Of a stretch of 64,000 bases of DNA, positions 11,301 through 22,316 are shown piece after piece. The notes beneath the pieces are model-generated. The model saw nothing but the letters and a program-made list of their open reading frames with translations. It did no database searches and was not told where the DNA came from. The position numbers and the translations under genes were made by a program. Where the stretch lies: positions 1,798,001 to 1,862,000 of the forward strand of contig JAMXDE010000006.1 in the NCBI GenBank assembly GCA_026770025.1, read 5' to 3'. Every line of letters starts with the position of its first letter. Within the stretch, counting starts at the first letter, position 1. Origin of the DNA: Craspedostauros australis (lineage: Eukaryota > Bacillariophyta > Bacillariophyceae > Mastogloiales > Achnanthaceae).

Positions 11301-11620
11301 TGTTGCGCGGAGATTGTTTTCGTCACAAATTCTCCTCCTGGTGGTGTCTCACTTTTCCCACCCTGTTTGGCTGTGCGAATGCTCTTCGTCACACCAGTCT
11401 CCTCTTGCTTGATCGCCTTGAGAATCCTCTTCTCCTTACGATGTAGTCTTGCAGACCGTTCTTCTTCGGTCTCGTCGATCGCGCTTGCGTCTGCGCTTGA
11501 TAGGACAGTAGCCGCGGCTGCTTCCTTCTCTTCTCGTGGTGGAGTCTCACTCGCACCTTCTTCTCTCTTGATAGTCGGATTGGACAGAGGGATGTCTTTC
11601 AATTCCTCTTCCTCGCTCAT
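5378..11620 (-). CDS. Copia A gag-pol polyprotein, 2080 aa, looks whole
   Basis: One frame carries capsid-like gag, two CCHC zinc knuckles (about residues 387-400, CHNCGVYGHRSADC, and 432-445, CNYCGIFGHREAEC), an unusually long acidic spacer with a conserved segment (about 480-850), protease (DSGAS, about 857), integrase (HHCC with LGHA and CRDC near 1005-1035, then FFIDIS, GDNSGEN and the PQQNGRVER stretch), reverse transcriptase (YVDDCF near 1748) and RNase H (SSSEAEYVAL near 1962). The order protease-integrase-RT-RNase H defines Ty1/copia. Gag and pol share one frame with no visible shift or stop between them, so the ratio of Gag to Pol must be set some other way. The start is the ATG 83 bases after the LTR, conserved in A, B and C. 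Confidence 0.95.
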   Translation of the reverse strand: MSEEEELKDIPLSNPTIKREEGASETPPREEKEAAAATVLSSADASAIDETEEERSARLHRKEKRILKAIKQEETGVTKSIRTAKQGGKSETPPGGEFVTKTISAQQQAKIEESTTQKQTKIKGASAPTTKQRINMATSANVNKRRIKAPMFSGEQEDYSAWESQAKAYARAQKTRDVMLGKTKVPTVSEIAAAADEDKEAMEEIYELGCDCFSDLILMMDAEKGKGKQAIQYINQCISVDYPEGDAHGAWNVLAEKFRPSDAVTKIKLKRQFNNEKMKRDTDPDIYITQLESLRSRLHDVKYEISDEEMIMQILSTVSVEYKTHVVNFQHQLTFNPELVTINAIRGVLRTAYATHRGGKAYVDDFQDSNTKSNDTGFTSTGNFKGTCHNCGVYGHRSADCPERKKPNNKKNNNNNNKMNGKRNKGSGFKGKCNYCGIFGHREAECRKKKFNEKKNNEQANAATEGHDKSGHEMVLSAKDMPLCMLVSDDYIEDSFFDNFEYVRSDDEVQDDEIIPEWLSEEPIIHEVDPRREVSYECCFNAHDLIGSYGDEAEMDEANDSDIEEAMSDDDDDDADEDGADEDDEANRDELPPPQAGRYERTGTFINQGETRRAAAPPPPAAGNNRSGIFDEDDSDESEDGNHPDDSFNPNERVVYPSNIDFPDIENPNSVDYLLRHSTIPNATATALIIQKQLIFDAVMEAGMRVFPGTTRGALMPIWVNMMGSILSEHFDSIEEILANAIIVNRILEGNDSETIPDTDLHYILGGCMRVLLRERSRVYPYDPATGSHRNTTIPSDYAQLPDDMDDGDHHHPYNEDGVHEDNDDGSFDDEIAAAAVEQLHELSTKYKDKVNKDTWLADSGASCHIVNSDAALFNVRHIKSFVQVGDSTKLDSPKMGSIRLKVKQRDNTGHVIRLDDVKYTPKMAVNLFSTNKALYNGYQLGNNGILMDIINGSGTKIVFDRVFPTSNGFITGVQMHPIMPTDDDKACTAIVKNPSKEISAVNLHRMLGHAPLETMKRTAAQYGWKIIGEMPVCRDCAVANARVKNIPKATIPRATRRGERFFIDISYTKHMSFGDKRYWTLIVDDCTDHCWSFFLKNKSDQPGYIKRFIQTIKSQTGDQQIIFRGDNSGENKSTEDILIDAGLNVKFEYTASNTPQQNGRVERKFAYLYTKIRSMLNGAQLDEEYRHGLWAAAASTATAIANITVAKNQRKSPHRQFFGNDPPYADALRTFGEVGVVKTTYGGITAKLKNRGEEMVFIGYAHQHASGVYNMYRPSTKSLICSRDIKWLHQSYGQFRGWAPAPNISNETGTTDADGFTTIGRKGATPRTATRQTSEAKRVSFADSNRYYILSDSDDEDNEDDGVVTQLIQNDEEDRNESNHEDDEILPSGDEADDETGVTPPNTPARSTHDTPSRSPPSKPNKRDIARKERIRRHEARGRKGEANPKPTTGKSIPRALRELEDFNERGRKEEGYESDPSSSEASDELSDEVIDDSNNETTDDEEIEDEDEEIEITHYSTTGLYGMNAIITERPAIDIGLSMQDENKEPEKHIEPTTFDGAFNHPDPIHRKGYRAAIKKEFDSMDTRKVYSKIKRDAIPRGRRCCKCKWVFKLKRDGTHRARLVACGYSQVAGVDFQEHYSPVIHDVTYRVMMVIMLIKKMDCALVDVVTAFLHGDLDEEIYMNCPNGMDHQPDEALTLHKPIYGLVQSARQWFKMLVSTLKNINFEQSAADPCLFYRKTNEGSMIVAIYVDDCFCCGDSKALETFLKDIQGSKFKVTIERGLGDYLSCNIELNHDKTRATLRQPHLIRHLIEEFGAKVEKMQRYGTPGTPGQIIVRPSEDNGLQKVGPEEHAEYRRGVGMLLFLIKHSRPDIANPVRELSKVLIGPTKAAMKEMYRIIKYVIDTKDYGLKIHPARPDDDGWDMELFCDSEYAGDKNTRISVGGFILYLCKVPILWRSKAQKAVTLSSSEAEYVALSKAAKEIFFVMQLLESVGVPVKTPIKVRVDNIGAIFIAKNPSTSQRSRHIDVRHHYVRNMVINKTIEIIFVKSEQNTSDGFTKNIKADLQREHEKSYLDTSRTFE

Positions 11621-11702
11621 TCAGCCTGCTGCTCTTGAATGATGTTCGTCTTCCTCGCACGATACGATTCGCGGGCTCGCCCTGATCTATCGTTTATAAA
11701 CG

Positions 11703-12493
11703 TGTTGGCAAGTTCCGCGCACGGTAACCTACGATCGTGGAAGATGGTATTGGTTGATAGTCGTCTGTTTGCTATTTCATTACTTGGCTACTCCGATGCT
11801 CTCGGTGTACGCCCGTTCTCTTGCCCGATGCTCTCGGCGCTTCAATCTGTTTCGTAGATTCGGTCTCCGACTATGAGTCGGTACGCAAGATCCTCTCTCG
11901 CTCCTCTCTGTATTCTCTCTCTCTCTCTCAACATCGTGTGCTCGTGCTACACGATGCTTCGTGTTCGATGCGTACTCCGCATTCGACACTCTGTTCATTC
12001 AGTACTGGCTTCTACTCCATGAGTACTTACCATTTGAAGTTCACCTTCAGTATCCATGATCTTCATGGGTCATCGTATCTTCGCCTCCTGCTCTGACTTG
12101 GAGACAGCTGTCGACGTGGTGACATGTTGACATCCTGTCGACGTCAGTAGGCGTCCTTCTGCTCTCCAGATGTCACGTTCCATTGGTGATGCAGTAGTCT
12201 GTCAGATGATATCGTCATCTGAGGTTTAGTTGGGAAGTACCTCGAGATTCTCTTGGTACCATTGATGCATGGACGGACGATTTTCTGATTCTTCCAGAAA
12301 TCGTTATTTGCAAATTTCCTCCAGAAATCTTGCCCCTTTTTGTGTGTTCCATTTCCCCTGTAATTCTGACGAATCACAGCATACTATCGACACGAGTATA
12401 GTTATACCGTCCAAGTGCGTATGAGAGAATAGCGGGTGAACGATGCACATATACACGTACATCTTGATATATACTCACATGTACATCTCGACA
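11703..12493 (-). repeat. 5' LTR of copia A (791 bp)
   Basis: It ends ...GCCAACA next to the leader and starts TGTCGAGATG at 12493 on the minus strand. It abuts copy B's RNase H coding sequence directly. It should hold the promoter of A; no core element was assigned. Confidence 0.92.
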
Positions 12494-15400
12494 CACAGGT
12501 ATAGGATGAATCCCCCTACGCTGATTCTTGTATTCTTGTCTCCTGCATATTCGCTATCGCAGAAGAGCTCCATGTCCCAGCCGTCGTCATCTGGACGCGC
12601 TGGATGGATCTTCAATCCATAGTCCTTTGTATCGATCACATACTTGATGATCCGATACATCTCCTTCATTGCAGCCTTGGTGGGCCCGATCAATACCTTG
12701 GAGAGTTCCCTCACAGGGTTCGCGATATCCGGTCGCGAGTGCTTGATGAGGAAGAGTAGCATACCGACGCCTCGGCGATATTCGGCATGTTCTTCCGGTC
12801 CGACCTTCTGTAGTCCGTTGTCTTCGGATGGTCGTACGATGATTTGACCCGGGGTTCCCGGTGTCCCGTAGCGTTGCATCTTCTCAACTTTGGTTCCGAA
12901 CTCTTCGATTAGGTGTCGGATGAGATGTGGTTGACGCAATGTCGCTCTAGTCTTGTCATGGTTCAGTTCGATGTTGCAGCTGAGGTAGTCTCCGAGTCCA
13001 CGCTCGATTGTCACCTTGAATTTGCTGCCTTGGATATCCTTCAGGAATGTCTCCAGTGCCTTGGAGTCTCCGCAACAGAAGCAGTCGTCCACGTAGATGG
13101 CCACGATCATGCTTCCTTCGTTCGTCTTCCTGTAGAACAGGCACGGGTCTGCTGCGCTCTGTTCGAAGTTGATATTCTTGAGGGTCGATACCAACATCTT
13201 GAACCATTGCCTGGCGCTCTGCACAAGTCCGTAGATTGGCTTGTGTAGGGTCAGGGCTTCGTCTGGTTGATGATCCATCCCATTGGGACAGTTCATGTAG
13301 ATCTCCTCGTCGAGGTCTCCATGTAGGAATGCCGTTACGACATCGACGAGTGCGCAGTCCATCTTCTTGATTAGCATGATCACCATCATGACCCGATAGG
13401 TCACGTCATGAATAACGGGTGAGTAATGTTCTTGGAAGTCTACTCCTGCGACTTGTGAATAGCCACATGCAACGAGCCGTGCTCGATGTGTGCCGTCACG
13501 CTTCAGCTTGAAGACCCATTTGCACTTGCAGCATCTGCGGCCGCGTGGGATGGCGTCTCGTTTAATCTTGCTATACACCTTGCGTGTATCCATGGAGTCG
13601 AACTCTTTCTTGATGGCTGCTCGATATCCCTTCCGATGGATAGGATCTGGGTGATTGAAGGCTCCGTCGAACGTTGTAGGTTCGATATGCTTCTCTGGTT
13701 CCTTATTCTCGTCCTGTATCGACAGTCCGATGTCGATCGCTGGTGATTCGGTAATGATTGCGTTCATTCCGTATAATCCTGTTGTGCTATAGTGAGTGAT
13801 CTCGATCTCTTCATCTTCGTCTTCGATTTCTTCGTCATCTGTAGTTTCGTTGTTGGAATCGTCGATCATCTCGTCGCTGAGTTCGTCACTCGCCTCACTG
13901 GATGATGGATCGCTCTCATAGCCTTCTTCCTTTCGACCTCGTTCGTTGAAGTCTGCGAGCTCACGCAGAGCTCTGGGAATGCTCTTCCCTGCAGTTGACT
14001 TGGGATTAGCTTCTCCCTTCCTGCCTCGTGCTTCGTGACGTCGGATTCTCTCCTTTCTAGCTATGTCACGCTTGTTTGGTTTGCTTGGTGGAGATCTAGA
14101 TGGTGTGTCATGTGTAGACCTCGCTGGTGTGTTCGGAGGAGTGACACCTGTCTCGTCGTCGGCTTCGTCGCCGGAGGGTAGGATTTCGTCATCCTCATGA
14201 TTGGATTCACTCCGATCTTCCTCGTCATTCTGGATCAGTTGAGTCACTACTCCGTCGTCCTCATTATCCTCGTCATCACTGTCTGATAGGATGTAGTACC
14301 TGTTGCTGTCAGCGAAAGATACTTTCTTCGCTTCCAATGTTTGACGCGTTGCCGTCCTTGGCGTTGCTCCCTTCCGTCCGATGGTTGTGAAGCCGTCTGC
14401 GTCCGTTGTTCCTGTTTCGTTGGATATGTTCGGTGCTGGTGCCCAGCCACGGAACTGTCCGTATGATTGGTTGAGCCACTTGATGTCCCGTGAACAGATG
14501 AGTGACTTGGTCGATGGTCTGTACATGTTGTAGACTCTTGATGCATGTTGGTGTGCATATCCGATGAACACCATCTCTTCTCCTCTGTTCTTGAGTTTGG
14601 CGGTGATCCCGCCGTAGGTAGTCTTCACAACACCTACCTCTCCAAATGTGCGGAGTGCGTCCGCATATGGTGGATCGTTGCCGAAGAATTGTCGATGTGG
14701 TGACTCCTTCTGGTTCTTCGCTACGGTGATGTTGGCGATGGCGGTGGCAGTGCTAGCAGCTGCTGCCCACAGGCCATGCCTATACTCTTCGTCGAGCTGT
14801 GCTCCGTTGAGCATGGAGCGAATCTTGGTGTAGAGGTACGCGAACTTGCGTTCCACTCTTCCGTTCTGTTGCGGCGTGTTCGATGCCGTATATTCGAATT
14901 TCACGTTGAGTCCTGCATCGATGAGAATATCCTCCGTGGATTTGTTCTCTCCGCTGTTGTCACCTCGGAAGATGATCTGTTGGTCACCAGTCTGTGACTT
15001 GATCGTCTGGATGAATCGTTTGATGTATCCTGGTTGATCACTCTTGTTCTTGAGAAAGAAACTCCAGCAGTGATCCGTGCAGTCGTCCACGATCAGGGTC
15101 CAGTAGCGTTTATCTCCGAAGCTTATGTGTTTAGTGTAACTAATGTCAATGAAGAACCGTTCGCCGCGGCGAGTAGCTCTTGGAATGGTTGCCTTCGGAA
15201 TATTCTTCACTCTTGCGTTCGCGACCGCGCAGTCACGACACACCGGCATCTCGCCGATGATTTTCCATCCGTACTGAGCGGCCGTCCGCTTCATGGTCTC
15301 GAGTGGCGCGTGGCCGAGCATTCGGTGCAAGTTCACCGCGCTGATCTCCTTGGATGGATTCTTGATGATAGCTGTACGAGCTTTGTCGTCGTCTGTTGGT

Positions 15401-18267
15401 ATGATGGGATGCATCTGCACTCCCGTGATGAATCCGTTGGATGTGGGGAAGACTCGATCGAACACGATCTTCATTCCGGATCCGTTGATGATGTCCATCA
15501 GAATGCCATTGTTACCAAGTTGGTAACCGTTGTACAGAGCCTTGTTCGTAGAGAAAAGGTTCACCGCCATTTTCGGTGTGTACTTCACGTCATCGAGCCG
15601 GATGATGTGGCCAGTGTTGTTTCGCTGCTTGACTTTCAAGCGAATGGATCCCATCTTGGGAGAATCCAGCTTCGTGCTGTCTCCCACTTGGACGAAGGAC
15701 TTGATGTGCCGCACGTTGAAGAGAGCGGCGTCTGAATTGACGATGTGACACGAAGCTCCGCTGTCGGCGAGCCAGGTGTCCTTGTTGACCTTGTCCTTGT
15801 ACTTGGTGCTCAGTTCGTGGAGTTGCTCCACAGCTGCCGCAGCTATCTCGTCGTTGAAGCTGCCGTCATCATCGTCTTCGTGGACTCCATCTTCGTTGTA
15901 TGGAGGATGATGATCTCCGTCATCCATGTCATCGGGTAATTGCGCGTAGTCCGATGGAATCGTACTGTTCCGATGAGATCCTGTGGCTGGATCGTATGGA
16001 TGGACCCGTGGTCGTTCGCGTAAGAGCACGCGCATACATCCTCCAAGGATGTAATGAAGATCCGTCTCTGGGATTGTCTCTGTCTCGGCTGCTTCCAGTA
16101 TGCGATTGATCACAACTGAATTGGCGAGAATCTCTTCAATCGATCTGAAGTTCTCAGATAGGATGGATCCCATCATGTTGACCCATATCGGTCTGAGCAC
16201 TCCTTGTGCAACTCCTGGGAACAGGCTCACTCCTGCTTCCATCACTGCATCGAAGATGAGTTGCTTCTGGATCACCAATGCTGTCTCTGTTGCATATGGG
16301 ACGGTGTCATGACGATGGAGATAGTTGGACCTGTTGGGATCATCGATTGGTGGGAAGTCAATATTCCCTGGGTACACGACACGCTCGTTTGGATTGAAGC
16401 TGTCGTCTGGATGATTGCCGTTCTCGGATTCGTCGCTGTCATCCTCATCGAAGATGCCCGATCTGTTGTTCCCCGCTGCTGGAGGAGGAGGCGCCGCGCC
16501 GCGGTCCGCCTCATTGTCTTCGTTTGCGCCGTCCTCGTCGGCGTCGTCGTCGTCATCGCTCATGGCCTCTTCGATGTCGCTATCGTTGGCCTCGTCGTCC
16601 ATCTCAGCTTCGTCGCCGTATGAACCGATCAGGTCGTGCGCGTTGAAGCAGCATTCGTAGCTCACTTCGCGTCTTGGATCCACCTCGTGGATGATTGGCT
16701 CCTCGCTGAGCCACTCCGGGATGATCTCATCATCCTGTACTTCGTCGTCACTCCCGACGTACTCGAAGTTATCGAAGAAGGAGTCTTCGATGTAGTCGTC
16801 GGACACCAACATGCAGAGCGGCATGTCCTTCGCAGAGAGTACCATCTCGTGTCCGCTCTTGTCGTGTCCTTGCGTTGCTGTATTGGCCTGTTCGTCGGCC
16901 TTCTTCTTCTCGTTGAACTTCTTCTTTCGGCACTCCGCCTCGCGATGTCCGAAGATGCCGCAGTAGTTGCACTTGCCCTTGAAGCCGCTTCCCTTGTTGC
17001 GCTTTCCGTTCATCTTGTTGTTGTTGTTGTTGTTTTTCTTGTTGTTCGGTTTCTTGCGTTCTGGGCAATCGGCGGATCTATGGCCATACACGCCACAGTT
17101 GTGACAAGTACCCTTGAAGTTACCGGTGCTTGTGAAGCCGGTGTCGTTGCTCTTCGTGTTACTGTCTTGGAAGTCGTCGACGTATGCTTTGCCTCCTCTG
17201 TGTGTGGCGTATGCAGTGCGGAGTACTCCTCTGATCGTGTTGATGGTGACCAGTTCCGGATTGAACGTGAGTTGGTGTTGGAAGTTCACGACGTGGGTTT
17301 TGTATTCCATGCTCACCGTGCTGAGGATCTGCATGATCATTTCCTCGTCCGAGATCTCGTATTTGACATCGTGGAGACGCGATCGTAGACTCTCGAGTTG
17401 CGTGATGTAGATGTCGGGGTCCGTGTCTCTCTTCATCTTTTCGTTGTTGAATTGGCGCTTGAGTTTGATCTTCGTCACCGCGTCGGATGGTCGGAACTTC
17501 TCCGCGAGAACGTTCCACGCTCCGTGTGCGTCTCCTTCGGGGTAGTCGACGGAGATGCATTGGTTGATGTACTGGATGGCTTGCTTGCCCTTTCCTTTCT
17601 CTGCATCCATCATGAGGATCAGATCGCTGAAGCAATCGCATCCCAGCTCGTAGATTTCCTCCATCGCTTCCTTGTCTTCATCGGTGGCTGCCGCGATCTC
17701 ACTCACTGTTGGCACCTTGGTCTTGCCCAACATCACGTCTCTCGTCTTCTGTGCACGAGCGTATGCCTTTGCTTGGGACTCCCATGCGCTGTAGTCTTCC
17801 TGTTCACCGCTGAACATTGGCGCTTTGATGCGTCGCTTGTTCACGTTGGCTGATGTCGCCATGTTGGTTCGTTGTTTCGTCGTTGGTGCGCTCGCGCCCT
17901 TGATTTTCGTCTGTTTCTGTGTTGTCGATTCTTCGATTTTCGCCTGTTGTTTCGCGAGGATTGTTTTCGTCACAAATTCTCCTCCTGGTGGTGTCTCACT
18001 TTTCCCACCCTGTTTGGCTGTGCGAATGCTCTTCGTCACACCAGTCTCCTCTTGCTTGATCGCCTTGAGAATCCTCTTCTCCTTACGATGTAGTCTTGCA
18101 GACCGTTCTTCTTCGGTCTCGTCGATCGCGCTTGCGTCTGCGCTTGATAGGACAGTAGCCGCGGCTGCTTCCTTCTCTTGTCGTGGTGGAGTCTCACTCG
18201 CACCTTCTTCTCTCTTGATAGCCGGATTGGACAGAGGGATGTCTTTCAGTTCCTCTTCCTCGCTCAT
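12494..18267 (-). mobile_element. Copia B gag-pol, 3' end missing
   Basis: Nearly identical to A from the gag start (18267) through zinc knuckles, protease, integrase and RT to the middle of RNase H (FILYLC), where it meets the 5' LTR of A. The last part of RNase H, the polypurine tract and the 3' LTR are absent. The spacer after the zinc knuckles is about 36 residues shorter than in A (it lacks the ELPPPQAGRYERTG segment), and the segment following it is the most divergent part between the two copies. The remaining frame is open. The last few residues before the stop derive from A's LTR. Confidence 0.92.
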
Positions 18268-18349
18268 TCAGCCTGCTGCTCTTGAATGATGTTCGTCTTC
18301 CTCGCACGATACGATTCGCGGGCTCGCCCTGATCTATCGTTTATAAACG

Positions 18350-19140
18350 TGTTGGCAAGTTCCGCGCACGGTAACCTACGATCGTGGAAGATGGTATTGG
18401 TTGATAGTCGTCTGTTTGCTATTTCATTACTTGGCTACTCCGATGCTCTCGGTGTACGCCCGTTCTCTTGCCCGATGCTCTCGGCGCTTCAATCTGTTTC
18501 GTAGATTCGGTCTCCGACTATGAGTCGGTACGCAAGATCCTCTCTCGCTCCTCTCTGTATTCTCTCTCTCTCTCTCACCATCATGTGCTCGTGCTACACG
18601 ATGCTTCGTGTTCGATGCGTACTCCGCATTCAACACTCTGTTCATTCAGTACTGGCTTCTACTCCATGAGTACTTACCATTTGAAGTTCACCTTCAGTAT
18701 CCATGATCTTCATGGGTCATCGTATCTTCGCCTCCTGCTCTGACTTGGAGACATCTGTCGACGTGGTGACATGTTGACATCCTGTCGACGTCAGTAGGCG
18801 TCCTTCTGCTCTCCAGATGTCACGTTCCATTGGTGATGCAGTAGTCTGTCAGATGATATTGTCATCTGAGGTTTAGTTGGGAAGTACCTCGAGATTCTCT
18901 TGGTACCATTGATGCATGGACGGACGATCTTCTGATTCTTCCAGAAATCGTTATTTGCAAATTTCCTCCAGAAATCTTGCCCCTTTTTGTGTGTTCCATT
19001 TCCCCTGTAATTCTGATGAATCACAGCATACTATCGACACGAATGTAGTTATACCGTCCAAGTGCGTATGAGAGAATAACGGGTGAACGATGCACATATA
19101 CACGTACATCTTGACATATACTCACATGTACATCTCGACA
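18350..19140 (-). repeat. 5' LTR of copia B (791 bp)
   Basis: Same family and length as the LTRs of A, with more scattered differences. Its outer edge (CTCGACA at 19140) abuts the right part of a different LTR family at 19141. No matching 3' LTR or target duplication remains for B. Confidence 0.92.
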
Positions 19141-19425
19141 AACATTCCATCAGATTCGATCAATCATCAGATTCGACAAAACCAGAGAGACGACAATGTT
19201 GACAATCAAGTCAACATCAACGAGCAACATGAGAGCAATGTGCATGGAGGTGCAAGAGGATTGCACCAAGCAATGAGAGCAAAGAAGAGATGGATCAAGA
19301 GAGCATCTTGATCATCTCATTCCCCACGCTCGCTCATCAACAATCAATAGCAATAACAGTAACAGAAGCACTTTGAGAAAGAGTGTTGACTACTACCGAT
19401 TCTCCGTGCGCGGAGCCTTCCAACA
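19141..19425 (+). repeat. Right-end fragment of LTR3 family, inserted in older copia D
   Basis: About 285 bp are homologous to the last 330 bp of the 2.0-kb insert at 40191-42219: shared CATCAGATTC, GTGCATGGAGGTGCAAGAGG, CACTTTGAGAAAGAGTG and the end CCTTCCAACA. The end falls exactly at a CACGCAAGG target inside copia D's RT region. The left part is lost at the LTR of copia B. Confidence 0.8.
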
Positions 19426-20932
19426 CACGCAAGGTGTACAGCAAGATCAAGCGAGATACCATTCCACGCGGCCGCAGATGCTGCAAATGCAAATGGGTCT
19501 TCAAGCTGAAGCGTGACGGGACACATCGAGCGCGGCTCGTTGCATGTGGCTATTCACAAGTCTCAGGAGTAGACTTCCAAGAGCATTACTCACCTGTCAT
19601 CCATGACGTGACCTATTGAGTCATGATGATCATGTTGATCAAGAAGATGGACTGCGCACTCGTAGATGTCGTAACGGCATTCCTACACGGAAACCTCGAC
19701 GAGGAGATCTACATGAACTGTCCCAATGGGTTGGATCATCAACCAGACGAAGCCCTGACCCTACACAAGCCAATCTACGGACTTGTGCAGAGCGCCAGGC
19801 AATGGTTCAAGATGTTGGTATCGACCCTCAAGAATATCAACTTCGAACAGAGCGCAGCAGACCCGTGCCTATTCTACAGGAAGACGAAGGAAGGAAGCAT
19901 GATCGTGGCCATCTACGTGGACGATTGCTTCTGTTGCGGAGACTCCAAGGCACTGGAGACATTCCTGAAGGACATCCAAGGCAGCAAATTCAAGGTGACA
20001 ATCGAGCGTGGACTCGGAGACTACCTCAGCTGCAACATCGAACTGAACCATGACAAGACTAAAGCAACGTTGCGTCAACCACATCTCATCCAACACCTCA
20101 TCGAAGAGTTTGGAACCAAGGTTGAGAAGATGCAACGCTACACGACGCCGGGAACCCCGGGCCAAATCATCGTACGACCATCCGAAGATAACGGACTACA
20201 GAAGGTCGGACCGGAAGAACATGCCAAATACCGCCGAGGTGTCGGTATGCTACTCTTCCTCATCAAGCACTCGCGACCAGATATCGCGAACCCTGTGAGG
20301 GAACTCTCCAAGGTATTGATCGGGCCCACCAAGGCCGCAATGAAGGAGATGTATCGGATCATCAAGTATGTGATCGATACAAAGGACTATGGATTGAAGA
20401 TCCATCCAGCGCGTCCAGATGACGACGGCTGGGACATGGAGCTCTTCTGCAATAGCGAATATGCAGGAGACAAGAACACGAGAATCAGTGTAGGAGGGTT
20501 CATCCTATACCTGTGCAAGGTACCAATCCTTTGGTGATCCAAGGCACAGAGGGCCGTCACACTCAGCTCATCCGAAGCAGAATACGTTGCCCTTTCCAAA
20601 GCGGCAAAGGAAATCTGCTTCGTCATGCAGCTACTCGAAAGTGTGGGCGTCCCTGTGAAGACACCGATCAAAGTCCGTGTGGACAACATCGGGGCGATCT
20701 TCATTGCCAAGAACCCATCAACATCCCAACGATCGCGGCACATCGACGTGCGCCATCACTACGTGAGGAGCATGGTAATCAACAAGACCATCGAAATCAT
20801 CTTCGTCAACTCCAAGCAGAACACAAGCGACGGATACACCAAGAACATCAAGGCCGACTTACAACGTGAACACGAGAAGTCATACCTTGACACATCAAGA
20901 ACATTCGAATGACCGAATGCACACAGGAAGGG
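19426..20932 (+). mobile_element. Older copia D: RT and RNase H region, broken
   Basis: The translation aligns with A and B from RKVYSKIKRD through the RT core (YVDDCF) and RNase H (SSEAEYVALSKAAKE) to the shared C-terminus at 20912 and the polypurine tract before the LTR at 20933. It carries about two breaks and is clearly more diverged than A, B or C, hence older. The 5' end is cut by the LTR3 fragment. Confidence 0.9.
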
Positions 20933-21715
20933 TGTCGAGATGCATATGTGTATGTGCATCGCCCATCCAATTGGCTTGCCTAGACTCGACCAACTAGCAT
21001 CGACAATATTTGTGTCCCGAACGTTTCATGTTTGAGAACAACAAAACAAACTCGGACACACCAAATCACCCAAGAATCACACGGGGACGTTGGGACAATC
21101 TAACCTGAGAGGATCAGGACTTTTGTACGTCCACCAGCCGACGTGGCATCGAGCAAGGATCGATGGAGGTTGCAACTAAACCTGAAATGACGACATGACC
21201 ATCTGACCACCGTATGATGACGGAATGAGGAATCAGAGAACGCATGGAAGAGAGCAGCTGATGTTGACAGGATGTCATTGTGTCACCACATCAACAGCTG
21301 TCTCAACATCCGGCAGAGAACAAGGAAGATTCAATGTCGATTGGTCATCGAGATCTTGAAGGGTCAAGAAGGAGTTCGGAACGAGACGACAGCATCTACA
21401 CATGCGCATGGTAGTATGCTCATGGATGATAAGGTGATGAACAATGAATCGAATGTGTAGGATCTCATAGGAGTGCTACACGAATGAGTGTAAGAGAGAA
21501 GTACAGGGACGAAGATGAGCATCATGAGAGGGAGCACGTCTGCATCTGACTCATAGTTGGCTTGGATCAACAGACAGGACATCCAGGAGCACTGGAGTCA
21601 ACACCAAGAGTATCGGTTTCTATGTAATGAAATAGCAAACAGAATCAAGACCAATCACCACCACCATCTTCATCGCAAGCAACAGCAAGTGTACCAATAT
21701 TGGGACTTGCCAACA
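20933..21715 (+). repeat. 3' LTR of older copia D (783 bp, diverged)
   Basis: It starts TGTCGAGATG right after the polypurine tract and ends GGGACTTGCCAACA. Similarity to the LTRs of A, B and C is patchy: the ends, a TAGTTGGC-type stretch and GTAATGAAATAGCAAACAGA are conserved, while the middle has many substitutions. This fits an older insertion or a sister subfamily. Confidence 0.85.
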
Positions 21716-21899
21716 AGCACATGCTGAACACAACAATGCTTATGTTTGGAATAAATGCCATGATCATTGCAAGTTGGCGGTTGTTGGTTGGCTGTGATAC
21801 ACATGGGCGATGCATAGAACTGGCAATCTTGATGTTGCCATCACCTCCAACAAAGCGGATGGAGACTGCATTGTTGGATGTGCGTCTTTGGATGTGTAT
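21716..21899. other. Short flank between copia D and the PiggyBac element, nothing recognised
   Basis: There is no coding sequence or repeat I can name in these 184 bases. They are the genomic flank into which the PiggyBac element inserted. Confidence 0.5.
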
Positions 21900-21918
21900 C
21901 CCTTCATGACCCAGGGCC
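21900..21918 (+). repeat. Left terminal inverted repeat of the PiggyBac element
   Basis: Reads CCCTTCATGACCCAGGGCC. Its partner is at 30420-30438 and differs by one base. Confidence 0.8.
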
Positions 21919-22024
21919 TATAGTGAATCCAAATAGCAAAAAATTTCACGGATTCTCCATTTTAACGTCGACGTTTACGTGTAACATATCCATAGTGATT
22001 TTTCCCCACGACAGAGGACCCCCC

Positions 22025-22083
22025 TTGCGTCAGGACGCAGATGTTTACTAGCGGTGTGCGTGAACTGTTGCGTCCTGACGCAA
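22025..22083. repeat. Left subterminal palindromes of P2 (two copies)
   Basis: TTGCGTCAGGACGCAG at 22025-22040 and TTGCGTCCTGACGCAA at 22068-22083. Each is self-complementary except for the central AG/CT, which gives it a direction. They are probable transposase-binding sites. Confidence 0.85.
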
Positions 22084-22316
22084 ATGAAAAATACCGCGAC
22101 GATTTGTCGCGACGTCGATTCGTGATTGATTCGTTGGATTAAAAGCGATTTTTGCCCCCCACAATTTCGGCATCGATCTTTCTGTCGTGCTTGTTCCCTT
22201 GTTATTTTCTCGCGCTTTCCATCTCTGCTTGTGTTGCAGAACGACATCAACCGCATACCATCATGGCATTGTAAGTAAGGATATGCTTTTCATCTACACT
22301 TCTACACAAATCTAAC

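Larger units (their letters stand above)
4567..12493 (-). mobile_element. Copia element A (7.9 kb), both LTRs present, looks whole
   Basis: Two 791-bp LTRs flank a single open gag-pol frame read on the minus strand. From the 5' side: LTR 11703-12493, leader 11621-11702, gag-pol 11620-5378, polypurine tract (AGGAAGGG on the coding strand, plus 5358-5365), LTR 4567-5357. By eye the LTRs differ at only a handful of positions, so the insertion is young. The two outer flanks (GATGTT left, CACAG right) do not form a target duplication. The right flank is the RNase H region of copy B, the left is the gag of copy C. Confidence 0.93.

Noticed and set aside
4567-12493. 5-bp target duplication for copia A
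   Set aside because: The flanks GATGTT and CACAG do not match.
22025-22083. CRISPR-like array made of the 16-bp palindromes
   Set aside because: Copies are few, unevenly spaced, alternate in direction and sit at transposon ends in a eukaryotic context.
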